A DNA stretch of 64,000 nt from Shinella zoogloeoides. GTDB lineage: Bacteria > Pseudomonadota > Alphaproteobacteria > Rhizobiales > Rhizobiaceae. A model generated the notes under the pieces. The model was not told where the DNA came from. It searched no databases and saw only the letters and a program-made list of their open reading frames with translations. Made by a program: the position numbers and the translations under genes. Below, piece after piece: positions 7,878 through 17,851 of the stretch. Every line of letters starts with the position of its first letter. Position 1 is the stretch's first letter. The DNA lies in contig NZ_CP093528.1 in assembly GCF_022682305.1 (NCBI RefSeq), positions 3,779,501 through 3,843,500 on the forward strand. The letters run 5' to 3'.

Positions 7878-10547
7878 TCATCGTCCCGTAATCTCGTCTT
7901 CCGTCGGCACGAGAATCTCGCGCTTGCCGGCGTGGTTGGCGGGGCCGATCAGGCCCTCCTTCTCCATGCGCTCGATCAGCGAGGCCGCACGGTTGTAGCC
8001 GATGCCGAGGCGGCGCTGGATATAGGAGGTGGACGCCTTGCCGTCGCGCAGCACCACGGCCACCGCCTGGTCGTAGGGATCGTCGGAATCGTCGAGGTTG
8101 GCGGTGCCGGCCGGGCCGTGACCGCCCTCGCCGTCCTCGTCGTCGTCCTCGGTAATGGCGTCGAGATATTGCGGCGCGCCCTGCGTCTTCAGATGCGCGA
8201 CCACCGCCTCCACCTCGCCGTCCGAGACGAACGGGCCATGCACGCGCTGGATGCGCCCGCCGCCGGCCATGTAGAGCATGTCGCCCATGCCGAGGAGCTG
8301 TTCGGCACCCTGTTCGCCGAGAATGGTGCGGCTGTCGATCTTCGACGTCACCTGGAAGGAGATGCGCGTCGGGAAGTTGGCCTTGATCGTGCCGGTAATG
8401 ACGTCGACGGACGGGCGCTGCGTCGCCATGATGACATGGATGCCGGCAGCGCGCGCCATCTGGGCAAGCCGCTGCACCGCGCCCTCGATGTCCTTGCCGG
8501 CGACCATCATCAGGTCGGCCATTTCGTCGATGATGACGACGATATAGGGCATCGGCTGGAGATCGAATTCCTCCGTCTCGTACATCGCCTCGCCCGTCTG
8601 GCGGTCGAAGCCGGTCTGCACGGTGCGGGTGATCGTCTCGCCCTTGGCGAGCGCCTGCTCGACGCGGCTGTTGAAGCCGTCGATGTTGCGCACGCCGATC
8701 TTCGACATCTTCTTGTAGCGCTCCTCCATCTCGCGCACCGTCCACTTGAGGGCGACGACGGCCTTCTTCGGGTCGGTGACGACGGGGGAGAGGAGATGCG
8801 GAATGCCGTCATAGACGGAGAGTTCCAGCATCTTCGGGTCGATCATGATCAGGCGGCACTGTTCCGGCTTCAGGCGGTAGAGCAGCGACAGGATCATGGT
8901 GTTGATGGCCACCGACTTGCCCGAGCCGGTGGTGCCGGCGACCAGCAGATGCGGCATCTTGGCGATGTCGGAAATGACCGGCTCGCCGCCGATCGTCTTG
9001 CCGAGCGCCATGGCGAGGCGGGCCTTCGAGGTCTCGAAATCGCGGCTGGCGATGAGTTCGCGCAGGAAGACAGTCTCGCGGCTCTGGTTCGGCAATTCGA
9101 TGCCGATGGCGTTGCGGCCCGGCACGACGGCGACGCGGGCGGCAATGGCGCTCATCGAGCGGGCGATATCGTCGGCAAGGCCGATGACACGGGAGGACTT
9201 GATGCCCGGGGCCGGCTCCAGCTCATAGAGCGTGACGACCGGGCCGGGGCGCACATGGATGATCTCACCCTTGACGCCGAAGTCCTCCAGCACGCCTTCC
9301 AGCATGCGGGCGTTCTGCTCCAGCGCATCGGCGGAAAGCGTCGTATCGCGCACCTGACCCTTGGGTTCGGCGAGCAGGTGGATCGGCGGAAGCTGGAAAC
9401 CGTCCGGGCTGACGAAGGAGGTCTGCGCCTCGCGGTCGGCGCGCTGGCCGGGCTTCGGCCGGGCGGCGGGAGCAACGACGCGGGCGCCCGCGGCGGGAGC
9501 CGCCTGACGGGCCGGCGCGCGGCGGGGCGCCCAGTCGGCGGCGATGTCGTCGGCGTCCTCGTCCGGCAGGATGCCGCTCGGGCGGGCAAGCGGCTCGTCG
9601 TCCATGTCGAAGGGCAGGTCGTCGTCGAGCGAGATCGACGGCGTGGAGACGGCGCGGCGGCCGTCCATGGAGGGTTCGACGCGCTCGGCAGTGCGGCTTG
9701 CGGCGCGGGCGCGCACCGGTTCGTTCAGCGTGCCGAACTCGTCCTCGTTGAAATCGTAGGGCTGCTCGATGCCGCGCGCCTTGCGGCGCTGGTTCGAGAG
9801 GCCGAAGATGCGGCGCACGCGCGCCTGCCCGGTATACCAGGCATGGGTCATCGCACCGGCCAGCACGGTGAGCGGGCCTTCCCGGCCGTCATCCTCGTCG
9901 TCCTCGTCCTGAGCGGCACGGCTGCGGTTCTGCGCCGGAACCGGGGCAAAATCCTCCTCGTCGTCGATGGCGCCGCCACCGATCAGGCCGGCGCTGAACA
10001 CCATCAGCCAGACGGCCGGCAGCGCGATGATGCTGCCGATGACGGTGGCGAACATGCCGGTCGGATAGGCGCCGGTGAAGAGCGCCGGGAACCGCAGGAT
10101 CATGTCGCCGAAGACGCCGCCGAGGCCGGTCGGCAGCGGCCACGTCACCGGGCCGGGCACGCAGGCGAGCGCGGCGGACGCAAGAATCGCCCCGCCGAGC
10201 CAGGCGGCCGCGCGCTGCGGCACGCGGCTGAAGCGCCGGCCGCCGACCATGGCCAGACCCCAGGCGACGGCGGGCAGCAACGCGATCACGCTGGCAAGGC
10301 CGAAGAACTGCATGAAGAGATCGGCAAAGACGGCCCCCGGATAGCCGAGGATATTGGCCGGCTCGCCGCTGGAGGCATAGGAGAGGCTGGGGTCCGAGAC
10401 GTTCCAGGTGGAGAGCGCAGCGATGGCGAGCGCAAGGCCGAGGAAGATGCACAGCCCGACAAGGACCTGAACCTGCCGCCAGACGAAGGCCGACAGAATG
10501 AAACGGTCGTGCCGGTTGTCCAGTCCTGCCGAAATGCTTCTGCTCAT
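7878..10547 (-). CDS. ftsK: DNA translocase FtsK
   Basis: An 889-residue septal DNA translocase that pumps chromosome termini during division. About four N-terminal membrane segments (residues about 20-185) are followed by an acidic, Arg/Pro/Ala-rich linker (about 190-395). The motor domain follows with Walker A GTTGSGKS at about residue 540, Walker [12 protein letters not shown], and [19 protein letters not shown]. The C-terminal winged-helix gamma domain ([22 protein letters not shown]) recognises KOPS-like sequences. The stretch between beta and gamma is rich in Asp/Glu. All expected parts are present and in order. Confidence 0.97.
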   Translation of the reverse strand: MSRSISAGLDNRHDRFILSAFVWRQVQVLVGLCIFLGLALAIAALSTWNVSDPSLSYASSGEPANILGYPGAVFADLFMQFFGLASVIALLPAVAWGLAMVGGRRFSRVPQRAAAWLGGAILASAALACVPGPVTWPLPTGLGGVFGDMILRFPALFTGAYPTGMFATVIGSIIALPAVWLMVFSAGLIGGGAIDDEEDFAPVPAQNRSRAAQDEDDEDDGREGPLTVLAGAMTHAWYTGQARVRRIFGLSNQRRKARGIEQPYDFNEDEFGTLNEPVRARAASRTAERVEPSMDGRRAVSTPSISLDDDLPFDMDDEPLARPSGILPDEDADDIAADWAPRRAPARQAAPAAGARVVAPAARPKPGQRADREAQTSFVSPDGFQLPPIHLLAEPKGQVRDTTLSADALEQNARMLEGVLEDFGVKGEIIHVRPGPVVTLYELEPAPGIKSSRVIGLADDIARSMSAIAARVAVVPGRNAIGIELPNQSRETVFLRELIASRDFETSKARLAMALGKTIGGEPVISDIAKMPHLLVAGTTGSGKSVAINTMILSLLYRLKPEQCRLIMIDPKMLELSVYDGIPHLLSPVVTDPKKAVVALKWTVREMEERYKKMSKIGVRNIDGFNSRVEQALAKGETITRTVQTGFDRQTGEAMYETEEFDLQPMPYIVVIIDEMADLMMVAGKDIEGAVQRLAQMARAAGIHVIMATQRPSVDVITGTIKANFPTRISFQVTSKIDSRTILGEQGAEQLLGMGDMLYMAGGGRIQRVHGPFVSDGEVEAVVAHLKTQGAPQYLDAITEDDDEDGEGGHGPAGTANLDDSDDPYDQAVAVVLRDGKASTSYIQRRLGIGYNRAASLIERMEKEGLIGPANHAGKREILVPTEDEITGR

Positions 10548-10688
10548 GGGTACAGCCTATCGTCCACGCAAGGAATCGCACGGCTTCCGCCCGAATCGCG
10601 GAATGTGCCTGACTGTGAACCCTACGAAGGAAGGCTTAATGCCATGTTAACCATGCGGCGGCGGATCATGGTTTCTGTGCGGTAAATG

Positions 10689-10716
10689 AAAAAGGGCCCG
10701 AACCGGAGTTCGGGCC
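10689..10716 (-). terminator. rho-independent terminator of glnK-amtB
   Basis: Read on the minus strand, a 9-bp perfect stem (GGCCCGAAC / GTTCGGGCC, 4-nt loop) is followed by C and five T. It lies 38 bp beyond the amtB stop codon and upstream of ftsK, so it insulates ftsK from nitrogen-regulated transcription. Confidence 0.88.
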
Positions 10717-10753
10717 AAGGCGGTGCGTGGCGGCCGGCAGCCGCCAAAGGCTT

Positions 10754-12115
10754 TTACGAGTGGTAGGCCGCTTCGCCGTGCGACGAGAGGTCGAGGCCTT
10801 CGCGTTCGGCTTCCACGGAGACGCGCAGGCCCACGGTGAGATCGACGATCTTGTAGAGGATCGCCGAGACCACGGCGCACCAGGCGATGGTGATGGCGAC
10901 GGCGGTGAGCTGCGTCATGAACTGCGAGGCGATGGAGAAATCCGCCCCGCCCGTGCCGCCGAGCGACGGCGCGGTGAAGATGCCCGTACCGAGCGCGCCG
11001 ATGAAGCCGCCCACGCCATGGACGCCGAAGACGTCGGCCGTGTCGTCATAGCCGAACTTGTTCTTCACCACAGCGACGAAGAAGTAGCAGACCGGTGAGG
11101 CGATGAGGCCGAGCACGATGGCGCCGAACGGGCCGACGGAGCCGGCAGCCGGGGTGACGGCGACGAGGCCGGCGATCATGCCCGAGGCCGCGCCGAGCAG
11201 CGAGGCCTTGCCGCGGGTGAAGACTTCCACCACCGACCAGGCGAGGATCGCGGCGGCCGTCGCGACGAAGGTGTTGACGGTGGCGAGCACCGCACCGCCC
11301 GAGGCCTCGAGGTTGGAGCCCGCATTGAAGCCGAACCAGCCGAACCACAGCATGGCGGCGCCGACGAGGGTGAGCGTCATGGAGTGGGGCGCCATCATGT
11401 CCTTGCCGAAGCCGGTGCGCTTGCCGACCATGATCGCGCCGATAAGGCCTGCCACGCCCGCATTGATATGCACGACGGTGCCGCCGGCGAAATCGAGCGC
11501 GCCCATGTTGAAGATCAGGCCGTTGCCGTCCCAGACCATGTGGGCGATCGGGAAGTAGACGAAGGTGGACCACAGCAGCGTGAAGAGGATGACGGCGGAG
11601 AACTTGATGCGCTCGGCGAAGGCGCCGATGATCAGCGCCGGCGTCAGCGCGGCGAAGGTCATCTGGAACAGCATGAAGATATATTCCGGGATGACGACGC
11701 CGTCGGTGAAGGTCGCCGAGGTGCTTTCGACCGTCACGCCGGTGAGAAACGCCTTGGCGAAGCCGCCGAAATAGGGGCTGGTCGAGCCGCCGAAGGCGAA
11801 GGAATAGCCGTAGGTCACCCAGACGATCATCATCAGCGCGCCGATGACCGTGCATTGCATGAGCACGGACAGCATGTTCTTGGTGCGCACCAGGCCGCCG
11901 TAGAACAGGGCAAGGCCGGGGATCAGCATGAAGAAGACGAGCAACGTCGCAAGGAACATGAAGGCGGTATCCGCCTTGTCCGGAACGGGCGCGGCGGCAG
12001 CGGCCTCGGTGGCGGCCGGCGCAGCTTCCTGCGCGAAGGCGATGACCGGGAGAAGCGCGGCTGTCGCGCCGGCGGCCATGCGGGGGAGAATGCGGGTAAA
12101 CGTGAATGCGGACAT
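10754..12115 (-). CDS. amtB: ammonium transporter AmtB
   Basis: A 453-residue Amt/Rh-family channel. The N-terminal signal-like segment (MAAGATAALLPVIAFAQ) is typical of proteobacterial Amt precursors, followed by about 11 membrane helices. Diagnostic stretches are ALFYGGLVRTKNMLS, the pore His region GGTVVHINAGVAGL (first of the twin His), GWFGFNAGSN and DVFGVHGVGGFIGALGTG (second His). It lies 30 bp downstream of glnK, the universal glnK-amtB pair in which GlnK plugs the channel when nitrogen is plentiful. Confidence 0.97.
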   Translation of the reverse strand: MSAFTFTRILPRMAAGATAALLPVIAFAQEAAPAATEAAAAAPVPDKADTAFMFLATLLVFFMLIPGLALFYGGLVRTKNMLSVLMQCTVIGALMMIVWVTYGYSFAFGGSTSPYFGGFAKAFLTGVTVESTSATFTDGVVIPEYIFMLFQMTFAALTPALIIGAFAERIKFSAVILFTLLWSTFVYFPIAHMVWDGNGLIFNMGALDFAGGTVVHINAGVAGLIGAIMVGKRTGFGKDMMAPHSMTLTLVGAAMLWFGWFGFNAGSNLEASGGAVLATVNTFVATAAAILAWSVVEVFTRGKASLLGAASGMIAGLVAVTPAAGSVGPFGAIVLGLIASPVCYFFVAVVKNKFGYDDTADVFGVHGVGGFIGALGTGIFTAPSLGGTGGADFSIASQFMTQLTAVAITIAWCAVVSAILYKIVDLTVGLRVSVEAEREGLDLSSHGEAAYHS

Positions 12116-12145
12116 GTTGAAAAGGCTCCCTGAAAGGCCGGTTGC

Positions 12146-12484
12146 TTAGAGCGCTTCGGTATCGGTTTCGCCGGTGCGGATGCGCACGGCATGGTCGATG
12201 GCGTAGACGAAGATCTTGCCGTCCCCGATCTGGCCGGTCTTGGCAGCGGCGGCGATCGCCTCCACGGCCCGGTCGACGAGGTCGCTGGCGACGGCGATCT
12301 CGATCTTCAGTTTCGGCAGGAAGCTGACGGCATATTCGGTGCCGCGATAGATTTCCGTATGCCCCTTCTGGCGGCCGTAACCCTTCACTTCGGTCACGGT
12401 CAGGCCCTGGATGCCGACGGCGGTGAGGGCTTCGCGCACCTCATCGAGTTTGAACGGCTTGATAATGGCCATTACGATTTTCAT
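12146..12484 (-). CDS. glnK: PII nitrogen-regulatory protein GlnK
   Basis: A 112-residue PII signal protein. It opens with MKIVMAIIKPFKLDEVREAL and keeps the T-loop (GYGRQKGHTEIYRGTEY) with the uridylylation site Tyr51 at the correct position, plus the B-loop TGQIGDGKIFV and the C-terminal VRIRTGETDTEAL. ATG 12484 is chosen because it gives the canonical PII N-terminus; upstream in-frame starts would add 28 unrelated residues. It heads the glnK-amtB operon and is preceded by a sigma-54-like promoter. Confidence 0.97.
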   Translation of the reverse strand: MKIVMAIIKPFKLDEVREALTAVGIQGLTVTEVKGYGRQKGHTEIYRGTEYAVSFLPKLKIEIAVASDLVDRAVEAIAAAAKTGQIGDGKIFVYAIDHAVRIRTGETDTEAL

Positions 12485-12563
12485 CTGGTTTCCCATCCTT
12501 CGTGCTTGTCCCCAGCCGGGGCCATCTCTCTGGCCGTTGGCAACCAACGACTGGAGATACACA

Positions 12564-12580
12564 TTCAAGGGGCGTGCCAG
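12564..12580 (-). promoter_or_regulatory. sigma-54 (RpoN) promoter candidate for glnK-amtB
   Basis: On the minus strand the sequence reads TGGCACG-N4-TTGAA, with the -24 box TGGCAC at 12579-12574 and the -12 box at 12568-12564. Spacing matches the RpoN consensus TGGCACG-N4-TTGCW, with one departure (TTGAA instead of TTGCA). It lies about 80 bp upstream of the glnK start. NtrC-activated RpoN control of glnK-amtB is established in proteobacteria, so the context supports the call. I found no convincing NtrC site by eye. Confidence 0.7.
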
Positions 12581-12702
12581 ATTCGAACGCCTTGGCTAAA
12601 TCACTGAATTTAAATCGATAAAAATGACAGTCATGCTGCAGTGCAAAAAATCACCGCCGCACATGCTCAAAAAATAGTCGCTATCGAACTATCGCGTAAA
12701 AT

Positions 12703-13587
12703 TTAGCCAGTTGCCTTTTTCCGAATCAGCCCTTCCTGGGCGACGGAGGCGATGAGCGTGCCGGAGCGGGTGTAGATCGCGCCCCGCGTCATGCCGCGCG
12801 CGCCGAAGGCCGAGGGGCTGTCCTGGCTGTAGAGCAGCCAGTCGTCGAGAACGGGCGGGCGATGGAACCACATGGCATGGTCGAGGCTCGCCACCTGCAG
12901 CGAGCGGTCGAGCACCGAGGTGCCATGGGCGAAGAGCGAGGTGTCGAGCAGCGTCATGTCGGAAAGATAGGCGAGGACCGCCGCCTGCAGGTGCCGGTCG
13001 GCCGGCACCGGCCCGGTCGTGCGCACCCAGATGTTCTGGTGCGGATCGAGCTTTTCCGAGGACAGGTAATGCGTCAGCGAAACGGGGCGCAGCTCGATGG
13101 GCCGCGGCCGTTCCCAATAGGCGCGGATATGCGGCGGGGCGGCGGCCATGAATTGCTCCTTCAGCTCCGCCTCGCCGATGAGCTTTTCCGGCGGCGGCAC
13201 GTCGGGCACCGCCGTCTGGTGCTCGAAGCCGTCCTCATCATCCTGGAACGACGCGGTCATGAAGTAGATCGGCTTGCCATGCTGGATGGCGACGACGCGG
13301 CGCGTGGCGAAGGAGCCGCCGTCACGGATATTCTCCACGTCGTAGAGGATCGGCACGGAGGGATCGCCCGGCCGCACGAAATAGGCGTGCAGCGAATGTA
13401 CGAAGCGGTTTTCCTGCTCCACCGTGCGCGTGGCGGCTACGAGCGCCTGGCCGATCACCTGCCCGCCGAACACCCGCTGCCAGCCAACCTGCGGGCTTTC
13501 TCCGCGAAACAGCCGGGTTTCCAGCCGCTCGATATCGAGCGTCCGAAGAAGGGCATCCATGGCGGGATTGGCGGTCTGGCGCGACAT
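12703..13587 (-). CDS. tesB: acyl-CoA thioesterase II
   Basis: A 294-residue double-hotdog thioesterase that hydrolyses medium- and long-chain acyl-CoA. Family blocks are FRGESPQVGWQRVFGGQVIGQALVAA, VHSLHAYFVRPGD, FATRRVVAIQHG, the catalytic Asp region LAYLSDMTLLDTS, DHAMWFHRP, and the C-terminal Gln in VAQEGLIRK. ATG 13587 is preferred over an upstream start at 13665 because the extension (MRSFLPLYRGG...) is not family-like and AGGAG lies about 10 bases before 13587. Divergently transcribed from the UbiH-family gene. Confidence 0.94.
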   Translation of the reverse strand: MSRQTANPAMDALLRTLDIERLETRLFRGESPQVGWQRVFGGQVIGQALVAATRTVEQENRFVHSLHAYFVRPGDPSVPILYDVENIRDGGSFATRRVVAIQHGKPIYFMTASFQDDEDGFEHQTAVPDVPPPEKLIGEAELKEQFMAAAPPHIRAYWERPRPIELRPVSLTHYLSSEKLDPHQNIWVRTTGPVPADRHLQAAVLAYLSDMTLLDTSLFAHGTSVLDRSLQVASLDHAMWFHRPPVLDDWLLYSQDSPSAFGARGMTRGAIYTRSGTLIASVAQEGLIRKKATG

Positions 13588-13682
13588 TTGGACGTGGCTC
13601 CTGTCTTGGACCCGAGGTAGGAAAGCGTTTCCTCCTCCTCTATATAGGGGAAGGAAAGACCTCAAGCGCCGTGGAGACCGCC

Positions 13683-14918
13683 ATGCCCGAAGCCCAGATG
13701 CTCGACGTCCTCGTCGCCGGCGGCGGCTATGTCGGCCTTTCGCTGGCCGTTGCCGTCAAGAAGGCCGCGCCGCACCTAGCCGTCGAGGTGGTGGACGCTG
13801 CGCCGGACCACGCCTGGCGCAAGGACGAGCGTGCCTTCGCCATCGTCGCCGCCGCGCGCAATCTGCTCGACGTGCTCGGCATCTGGAACGAGATCGAGCC
13901 GGAGGCGGAGCCGATCCGCCGCATGGTCATCACCGATTCGCGCACCGCCGATCCCGTCCGCCCCGTCTTCCTCACCTTCGAGGGCGCCGGCTCCGGTGAC
14001 GACGGCCAGCCCTTCGCTCATATGGTGCCGAACCGCGCCATCACCGCCGGCCTGCTGAAGCAGGCGGAAGCCCTCGGCGTCTCGATTCGCTGGTCCACCT
14101 CGGTGGAAGGCTTTGCGACCGGCCAGCATTCCACCACCGTCAGCCTTTCCGGCGGCACGGAACGCCAGACGCGCCTTCTCGTCGCCTGCGACGGCGTGCG
14201 CTCGAAGCTGCGCGACATGGCCGGCATCAAGACGGTGCGCTTCGATTACGGCCAGTCCGGCATCGTCACCACGCTCCAGCATGAGCGCCCGCACGAAGGC
14301 ACGGCGGAAGAGCACTTCCTGCCCGCCGGCCCCTTCGCCACCCTGCCGCTCACCGGCAATCGCTCCTCCCTGGTCTGGACCGAGCGCACGGAGGATGCCC
14401 GCCGTCTCGTGGAGAGCGACGACCTCGTCTTCGAGGAAGAACTGGAGCGCCGCTTCGGCCACAAGCTCGGCGCGCTGAAGGTCGTCGACGGCCGCCGCGC
14501 CTTCCCGCTCGGCCTGACGCTCGCCCGCGCCTTCGTCGCCCCGCGCTTTGCGCTGGCGGGCGACGCCGCCCACGGCATCCACCCGATTTCCGGCCAGGGC
14601 CTCAATCTCGGCTTCAAGGACGTGGCGGCGCTCGCCGAAACCATCGTGGAAGCCGACCGCCTCGGCCTCGATATCGGCGCCGTTTCGGTGCTGGAGCGCT
14701 ACGAGACCTGGCGCCGCTTCGACACGGTCCGCATGGGCATGACCACGGACGTGTTGAACCGCCTCTTCTCCAACGACATGACGCCGCTGCGCGTGCTGCG
14801 CGACGTCGGCCTCGGCGTCGTCGACCGCCTGCCGGGCCTGAAATCCTTCTTCATCCGGCAAGCCGAGGGCACGACCGGCAACGGCCATCCGCGCATGCTG
14901 GTGGGACAGAGGATCTAG
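13683..14918 (+). CDS. UbiH/UbiF/VisC/COQ6-family FAD-dependent hydroxylase
   Basis: A 411-residue flavoprotein monooxygenase, probably adding a hydroxyl group to the ring in ubiquinone biosynthesis. It has the dinucleotide-binding motif [10 protein letters not shown] at the N-terminus, the DG motif ([15 protein letters not shown]) and the second FAD motif [26 protein letters not shown] 13683 is chosen because GGAG lies 6 bases upstream; a GTG at 13671 is the alternative. Its stop codon overlaps that of the convergent Trm112-like gene by 3 bp. Which ring position it modifies cannot be told from sequence. Confidence 0.9.
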   Translation: MPEAQMLDVLVAGGGYVGLSLAVAVKKAAPHLAVEVVDAAPDHAWRKDERAFAIVAAARNLLDVLGIWNEIEPEAEPIRRMVITDSRTADPVRPVFLTFEGAGSGDDGQPFAHMVPNRAITAGLLKQAEALGVSIRWSTSVEGFATGQHSTTVSLSGGTERQTRLLVACDGVRSKLRDMAGIKTVRFDYGQSGIVTTLQHERPHEGTAEEHFLPAGPFATLPLTGNRSSLVWTERTEDARRLVESDDLVFEEELERRFGHKLGALKVVDGRRAFPLGLTLARAFVAPRFALAGDAAHGIHPISGQGLNLGFKDVAALAETIVEADRLGLDIGAVSVLERYETWRRFDTVRMGMTTDVLNRLFSNDMTPLRVLRDVGLGVVDRLPGLKSFFIRQAEGTTGNGHPRMLVGQRI

Positions 14919-15103
14919 TCCTTGATCTCGCGCGCTTCCGAAATCAGCATGATCGGAATCCCGTCACGGATCGGATAGGCGAGCCTGGCCTTCTCGGAGA
15001 CGAGCTCCCCGGCCTTGGCGTCATAGACCAGCCGCCCCTTGGTCAGCGGGCAGACGAGAAGTTCAAGCATTTTGGGATCGACCCGGCTGGTGCTGGCATC
15101 CAT
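14915..15103 (-). CDS. Trm112-family (YcaR-like) small zinc-ribbon-type protein
   Basis: A 62-residue protein with the Trm112/UPF0434 pattern: [21 protein letters not shown], then [20 protein letters not shown]. Only one Cys of a possible zinc site remains (CPLTKG), as is usual in the bacterial YcaR group. Members are thought to support methyltransferases or other partners, but the bacterial role is not settled. ATG 15103 gives the family-like N-terminus. It is 10 bp after the LON-domain gene, so probably co-transcribed. Confidence 0.88.
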   Translation of the reverse strand: MDASTSRVDPKMLELLVCPLTKGRLVYDAKAGELVSEKARLAYPIRDGIPIMLISEAREIKD

Positions 15104-15113
15104 GGCATAGACC

Positions 15114-15794
15114 CTATTGCAGCCGCGTATCGACGTCGCCATAGCTGCGCGCCAGAACGATTTCGGTGATGGCGATCAGCGTTTCCGCCCGCGTCTTGAG
15201 GTCGGGCGCTTCCAGCAGCGCCTGCTTTTCCGCCGGGCCGTAGGGCGACATCATCGACATGGAATTGACCAGCGTCGTGTTGCTGGCGCGCTCCACGCTC
15301 TCCCAGTCCGCCTCCAGCTTGTTGGCGTCGAGATAGGCCTTGAAGGCGGCAAGCAGCGCCTCGCGGTCGACGCTCTGCTCATCGTCCTTGCCGGAAAGAT
15401 CGGCGATGAAGGGGGCGATGCGGAAACTGCGATAGGCCTTGCCGCCCCGCACCTCCTCAAGCAGCCTGTAGCGGCAGATGCCGGTGAGCGAGACGATGTA
15501 GCGCCCATCCCCGGTTTCGGCAAAGGAGGTGATGCGGCCGAGACAGCCGACCTGGCAGAGCGCCGGCGTCTCGCCGGTCTGGTCCTCCGCGCGATGCTCG
15601 CCGAAGACCGGCTGCACCATGCCGACCAGCCGATGCGATGCGAGCGCGTCGTCGAACATGGCAAGATAGCGCGGCTCGAAGATGTTGAGGGGAAGCTGGC
15701 CGCCTGGCAGGAGCAGCGCGCCCGTCAGCGGAAAGACGGGGACGGCCTCGGGCAGATCCTCCGGCTTCAGATAACGCGCGTTTCCCACCTGCAT
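15114..15794 (-). CDS. LON peptidase substrate-binding-domain protein
   Basis: A 226-residue stand-alone Lon N-terminal (PUA-like) domain. It shows [40 protein letters not shown], and later [12 protein letters not shown] and [13 protein letters not shown], followed by a helical region. There is no AAA+ or protease domain. Such proteins are widespread in alphaproteobacteria and of unknown exact function. It lies directly upstream of the Trm112-like gene and downstream of the thioredoxin-TPR gene on the same strand. Confidence 0.92.
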   Translation of the reverse strand: MQVGNARYLKPEDLPEAVPVFPLTGALLLPGGQLPLNIFEPRYLAMFDDALASHRLVGMVQPVFGEHRAEDQTGETPALCQVGCLGRITSFAETGDGRYIVSLTGICRYRLLEEVRGGKAYRSFRIAPFIADLSGKDDEQSVDREALLAAFKAYLDANKLEADWESVERASNTTLVNSMSMMSPYGPAEKQALLEAPDLKTRAETLIAITEIVLARSYGDVDTRLQ

Positions 15795-15920
15795 GGCATT
15801 GCCTTCCCGATTCGCGGCGCGGCGAAATGTTTCCCGCCTCTCGTCATCGCGCCCTCCCCCGAATGTGGGGTAGGCGCGGCGTTTCTCAAGGGACGCCGCG
15901 CCATGGGTTTGAAAAAAGCC

Positions 15921-16883
15921 TCAGGAGAACAGGATCGACGACAGCTTGCGGCGGGCGGCGATCGTCGCCGGGTCCTTGGCACCCCAGACGTCGAAGAACT
16001 GCAGCAGTTCCCGGCGCGCGCCGTCGTCGTCGAAGGCGCGGTCGCGCTTCATGATGTAGAGCAGATGATCGGCCGCCGCGTGGCGGTCGCCCTCGACATT
16101 GCGGATCTTCGCAAGGTTGAGCCGCGCGGCATGGTCGTCCGCATTCAGCGCCAGCGCCTGTTCGAGCGCGGCCGGATCGCCGAGCTTGCGGGCTTCCTCG
16201 ATCTGGTCGAGCTTCTTGACGACCGCGGCGACGGCCGGGTCGGCGGCAAGCGCTTCCGGCAGGTTGCCGAGCGCCTGGCGGGCGTTGTCCGGCTGGCCGA
16301 CGGCGATCATGCATTCGGCAATGCCGGCAAGCGCCGCGGCGTTTTCCGGGTCGGCCTGCAGCAGCGCGCCGTAGAGATCGGCTGCGCCGGCAAGGTCGCC
16401 CGCGTCGAAGAGCGTCTTTGCTTCGGCCAGCATGGCCTCGATCTCGGCCTTCTCGTCGGCGCCCGCGGGGCCGGCGATCTTGTCGATGAAGGCGCGGATC
16501 TGGCTTTCCGGCACCGCGCCCATGAAGCCGTCCACCGGCCGGCCGCCGACGAAGGCGACGACGGCGGGAATGGACTGGATGCCGAGCTGGCCGGGAATGG
16601 AGGGATGGTCGTCGATGTTGAGCTTGACGAGCTTCACCCGTCCGGCGCTCTCGCCCACGACTTTCTCGATAATCGGCTGGAGCTGCTTGCACGGGCCGCA
16701 CCAGGGCGCCCAGAAATCGACGAGCACCGGCTGCTGGCGCGAAGCCTCCAGCACGTCACGCGAAAAATTCGCCGTGGTCGTGTCCTTGATCAGGTCGCCC
16801 GCCGGTGCCGCGCCGCCATAGCTCGCCGAAACGTTCATCTGCCCGCCATAGGACGGTGCATAGGGGTTGTCGCCTGCGCTCAT
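15921..16883 (-). CDS. thioredoxin-TPR protein (CnoX/YbbN family)
   Basis: A 320-residue protein. Residues about 30-140 form a thioredoxin fold with an intact WCGPC active site (VLVDFWAPWCGPCKQLQPIIEK) and the cis-Pro SIPAVVAF. Residues about 145-320 are TPR-like helical repeats (AKTLFDAGDLAGAADLYGALLQADPENAAALAGIAECMI). This is the CnoX chaperedoxin layout. E. coli CnoX has a degenerate active site, whereas here both Cys are kept, so this version may be redox-active. Holdase activity and hand-over to GroEL are known for the family and only inferred here. Confidence 0.93.
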   Translation of the reverse strand: MSAGDNPYAPSYGGQMNVSASYGGAAPAGDLIKDTTTANFSRDVLEASRQQPVLVDFWAPWCGPCKQLQPIIEKVVGESAGRVKLVKLNIDDHPSIPGQLGIQSIPAVVAFVGGRPVDGFMGAVPESQIRAFIDKIAGPAGADEKAEIEAMLAEAKTLFDAGDLAGAADLYGALLQADPENAAALAGIAECMIAVGQPDNARQALGNLPEALAADPAVAAVVKKLDQIEEARKLGDPAALEQALALNADDHAARLNLAKIRNVEGDRHAAADHLLYIMKRDRAFDDDGARRELLQFFDVWGAKDPATIAARRKLSSILFS

Positions 16884-16941
16884 GGGTCTCTCCTGTGGCG
16901 CAAAGCGCCGTCAAATGCGTGTCTGGGCCAGAAATCGTATG

Positions 16942-17451
16942 TCAGGCCGTGACTTTCAAGACAAGCGGCTCATGCCCCGTCGCCTCGATGAAGCGTAGCA
17001 GGTCCTTCGAGCCGATCGAGGTGGTCGCGTCGTTGCGCAGCGGATGGCAGTTGATCGTGTCGTATTCCATCAGGTCCGCATCGATGATGATCTTCACGTT
17101 CCCGCCCGCATCGTTGAACACGCCGAAGGCCGTGACCGCGCCGGGAATGACGCCGAGATATTCCATCAGCTTCTCCGGCTTGCCGAAGGAAACGCGGCTT
17201 GCCGCCCCGATGACGGTGTGGATCGTCTTGAGGTCCACCGAGGCATGTTCCTCGACGGTCATCAGGAAGTAGTTGTCCTTCTTGTCCTTCACGAAGAGGT
17301 TTTTCGTGTGGCCGCCCGGAATCTCGTCGCGCAGCGCCACGGATTCGGCGACGGTGAAGACCGGCGCATGTTCCTTCGTCGCATGGGCGATGCCCAGCCC
17401 GTCGAGAAACTGAAAAAGATCCTTGTCCGTCTTCGGCTGCGCTTCGCTCAT
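16942..17451 (-). CDS. ProXp-ala-type aminoacyl-tRNA deacylase (YbaK/ProRS-INS family)
   Basis: A 169-residue single-domain trans-editing factor. It has the family pattern TKEHAPVFTVAESVALRDEIPGGHTKNLFVKDKKDNYFL, in which the Lys of TKNLFV is the catalytic-site lysine, then GAASRVSF, PGAVTAFGVFNDAGGNVKIIID and INCHPLRNDATTSI. The family hydrolyses mischarged Ala-tRNA(Pro), complementing ProRS lacking an insertion editing domain, as is usual in alphaproteobacteria. Substrate assignment is by family. It is the last minus-strand gene before the tRNA-Gly. Confidence 0.92.
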   Translation of the reverse strand: MSEAQPKTDKDLFQFLDGLGIAHATKEHAPVFTVAESVALRDEIPGGHTKNLFVKDKKDNYFLMTVEEHASVDLKTIHTVIGAASRVSFGKPEKLMEYLGVIPGAVTAFGVFNDAGGNVKIIIDADLMEYDTINCHPLRNDATTSIGSKDLLRFIEATGHEPLVLKVTA

Positions 17452-17578
17452 GTCCCGTTTCCTGTCCCGAATAACTCCGCCCGCTGCTTAGGGCTTCGCC
17501 CGCCCGCACGCAACCACCTGAGAAACCGGGCCTTCGAAAGGCGCCGCAATTTTTTCTTCAAAATCCGACATTTCCCTG

Positions 17579-17607
17579 TTGCATTTGAAAATGGCTTAGG
17601 CCATATA
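17579..17607 (+). promoter_or_regulatory. candidate promoter for tRNA-Gly
   Basis: TTGCAT (17579-17584), a 17-bp spacer, then CATATA (17602-17607) resemble housekeeping -35 and -10 boxes in otherwise GC-rich DNA. They lie about 60 bp upstream of the tRNA 5' end. Prediction by pattern only. Confidence 0.45.
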
Positions 17608-17668
17608 CCGCCCGTCGCCGCAACGCAGCGACCTTCGGCCACGAACTACCCCAGGCCGTCGACGATGA

Positions 17669-17743
17669 GCGGGTGTAGCTCAGGGGTAGAGCACAACCTT
17701 GCCAAGGTTGGGGTCGAGCGTTCGAATCGCTTCACCCGCTCCA
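17669..17743 (+). tRNA. tRNA-Gly (anticodon GCC)
   Basis: A 75-nt cloverleaf: acceptor stem GCGGGTG (17669-17675) pairs with CACCCGC (17733-17739), D arm GCTCAGGGGTAGAGC, and anticodon stem CAACC/GGTTG around loop TTGCCAA with anticodon GCC at 17701-17703. The T arm contains GTTCGAATC. The CCA end is encoded (17741-17743). The tRNA is complete and not interrupted by the IS element that starts 108 bp downstream. Confidence 0.97.
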
Positions 17744-17760
17744 TTCTTTCCAAAGTTTCG

Positions 17761-17785
17761 AAGCCTCGGTTCGCCGGGGCTTTTG
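17761..17785 (+). terminator. rho-independent terminator of tRNA-Gly
   Basis: Stem AAGCCTCGG / CCGGGGCTT closed by a TTCG tetraloop and followed by TTTTG, 18 bp after the tRNA 3' end. A near-identical copy with the same continuation (about 37 bp with two mismatches) occurs at 20350-20386, just beyond the IS element. Confidence 0.85.
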
Positions 17786-17851
17786 TGCGTTTTGGCGCGG
17801 TGGAAATCGCTAGGCGCGGAAACGGTGGAAGGGAGCGCGGTTACCACACGG

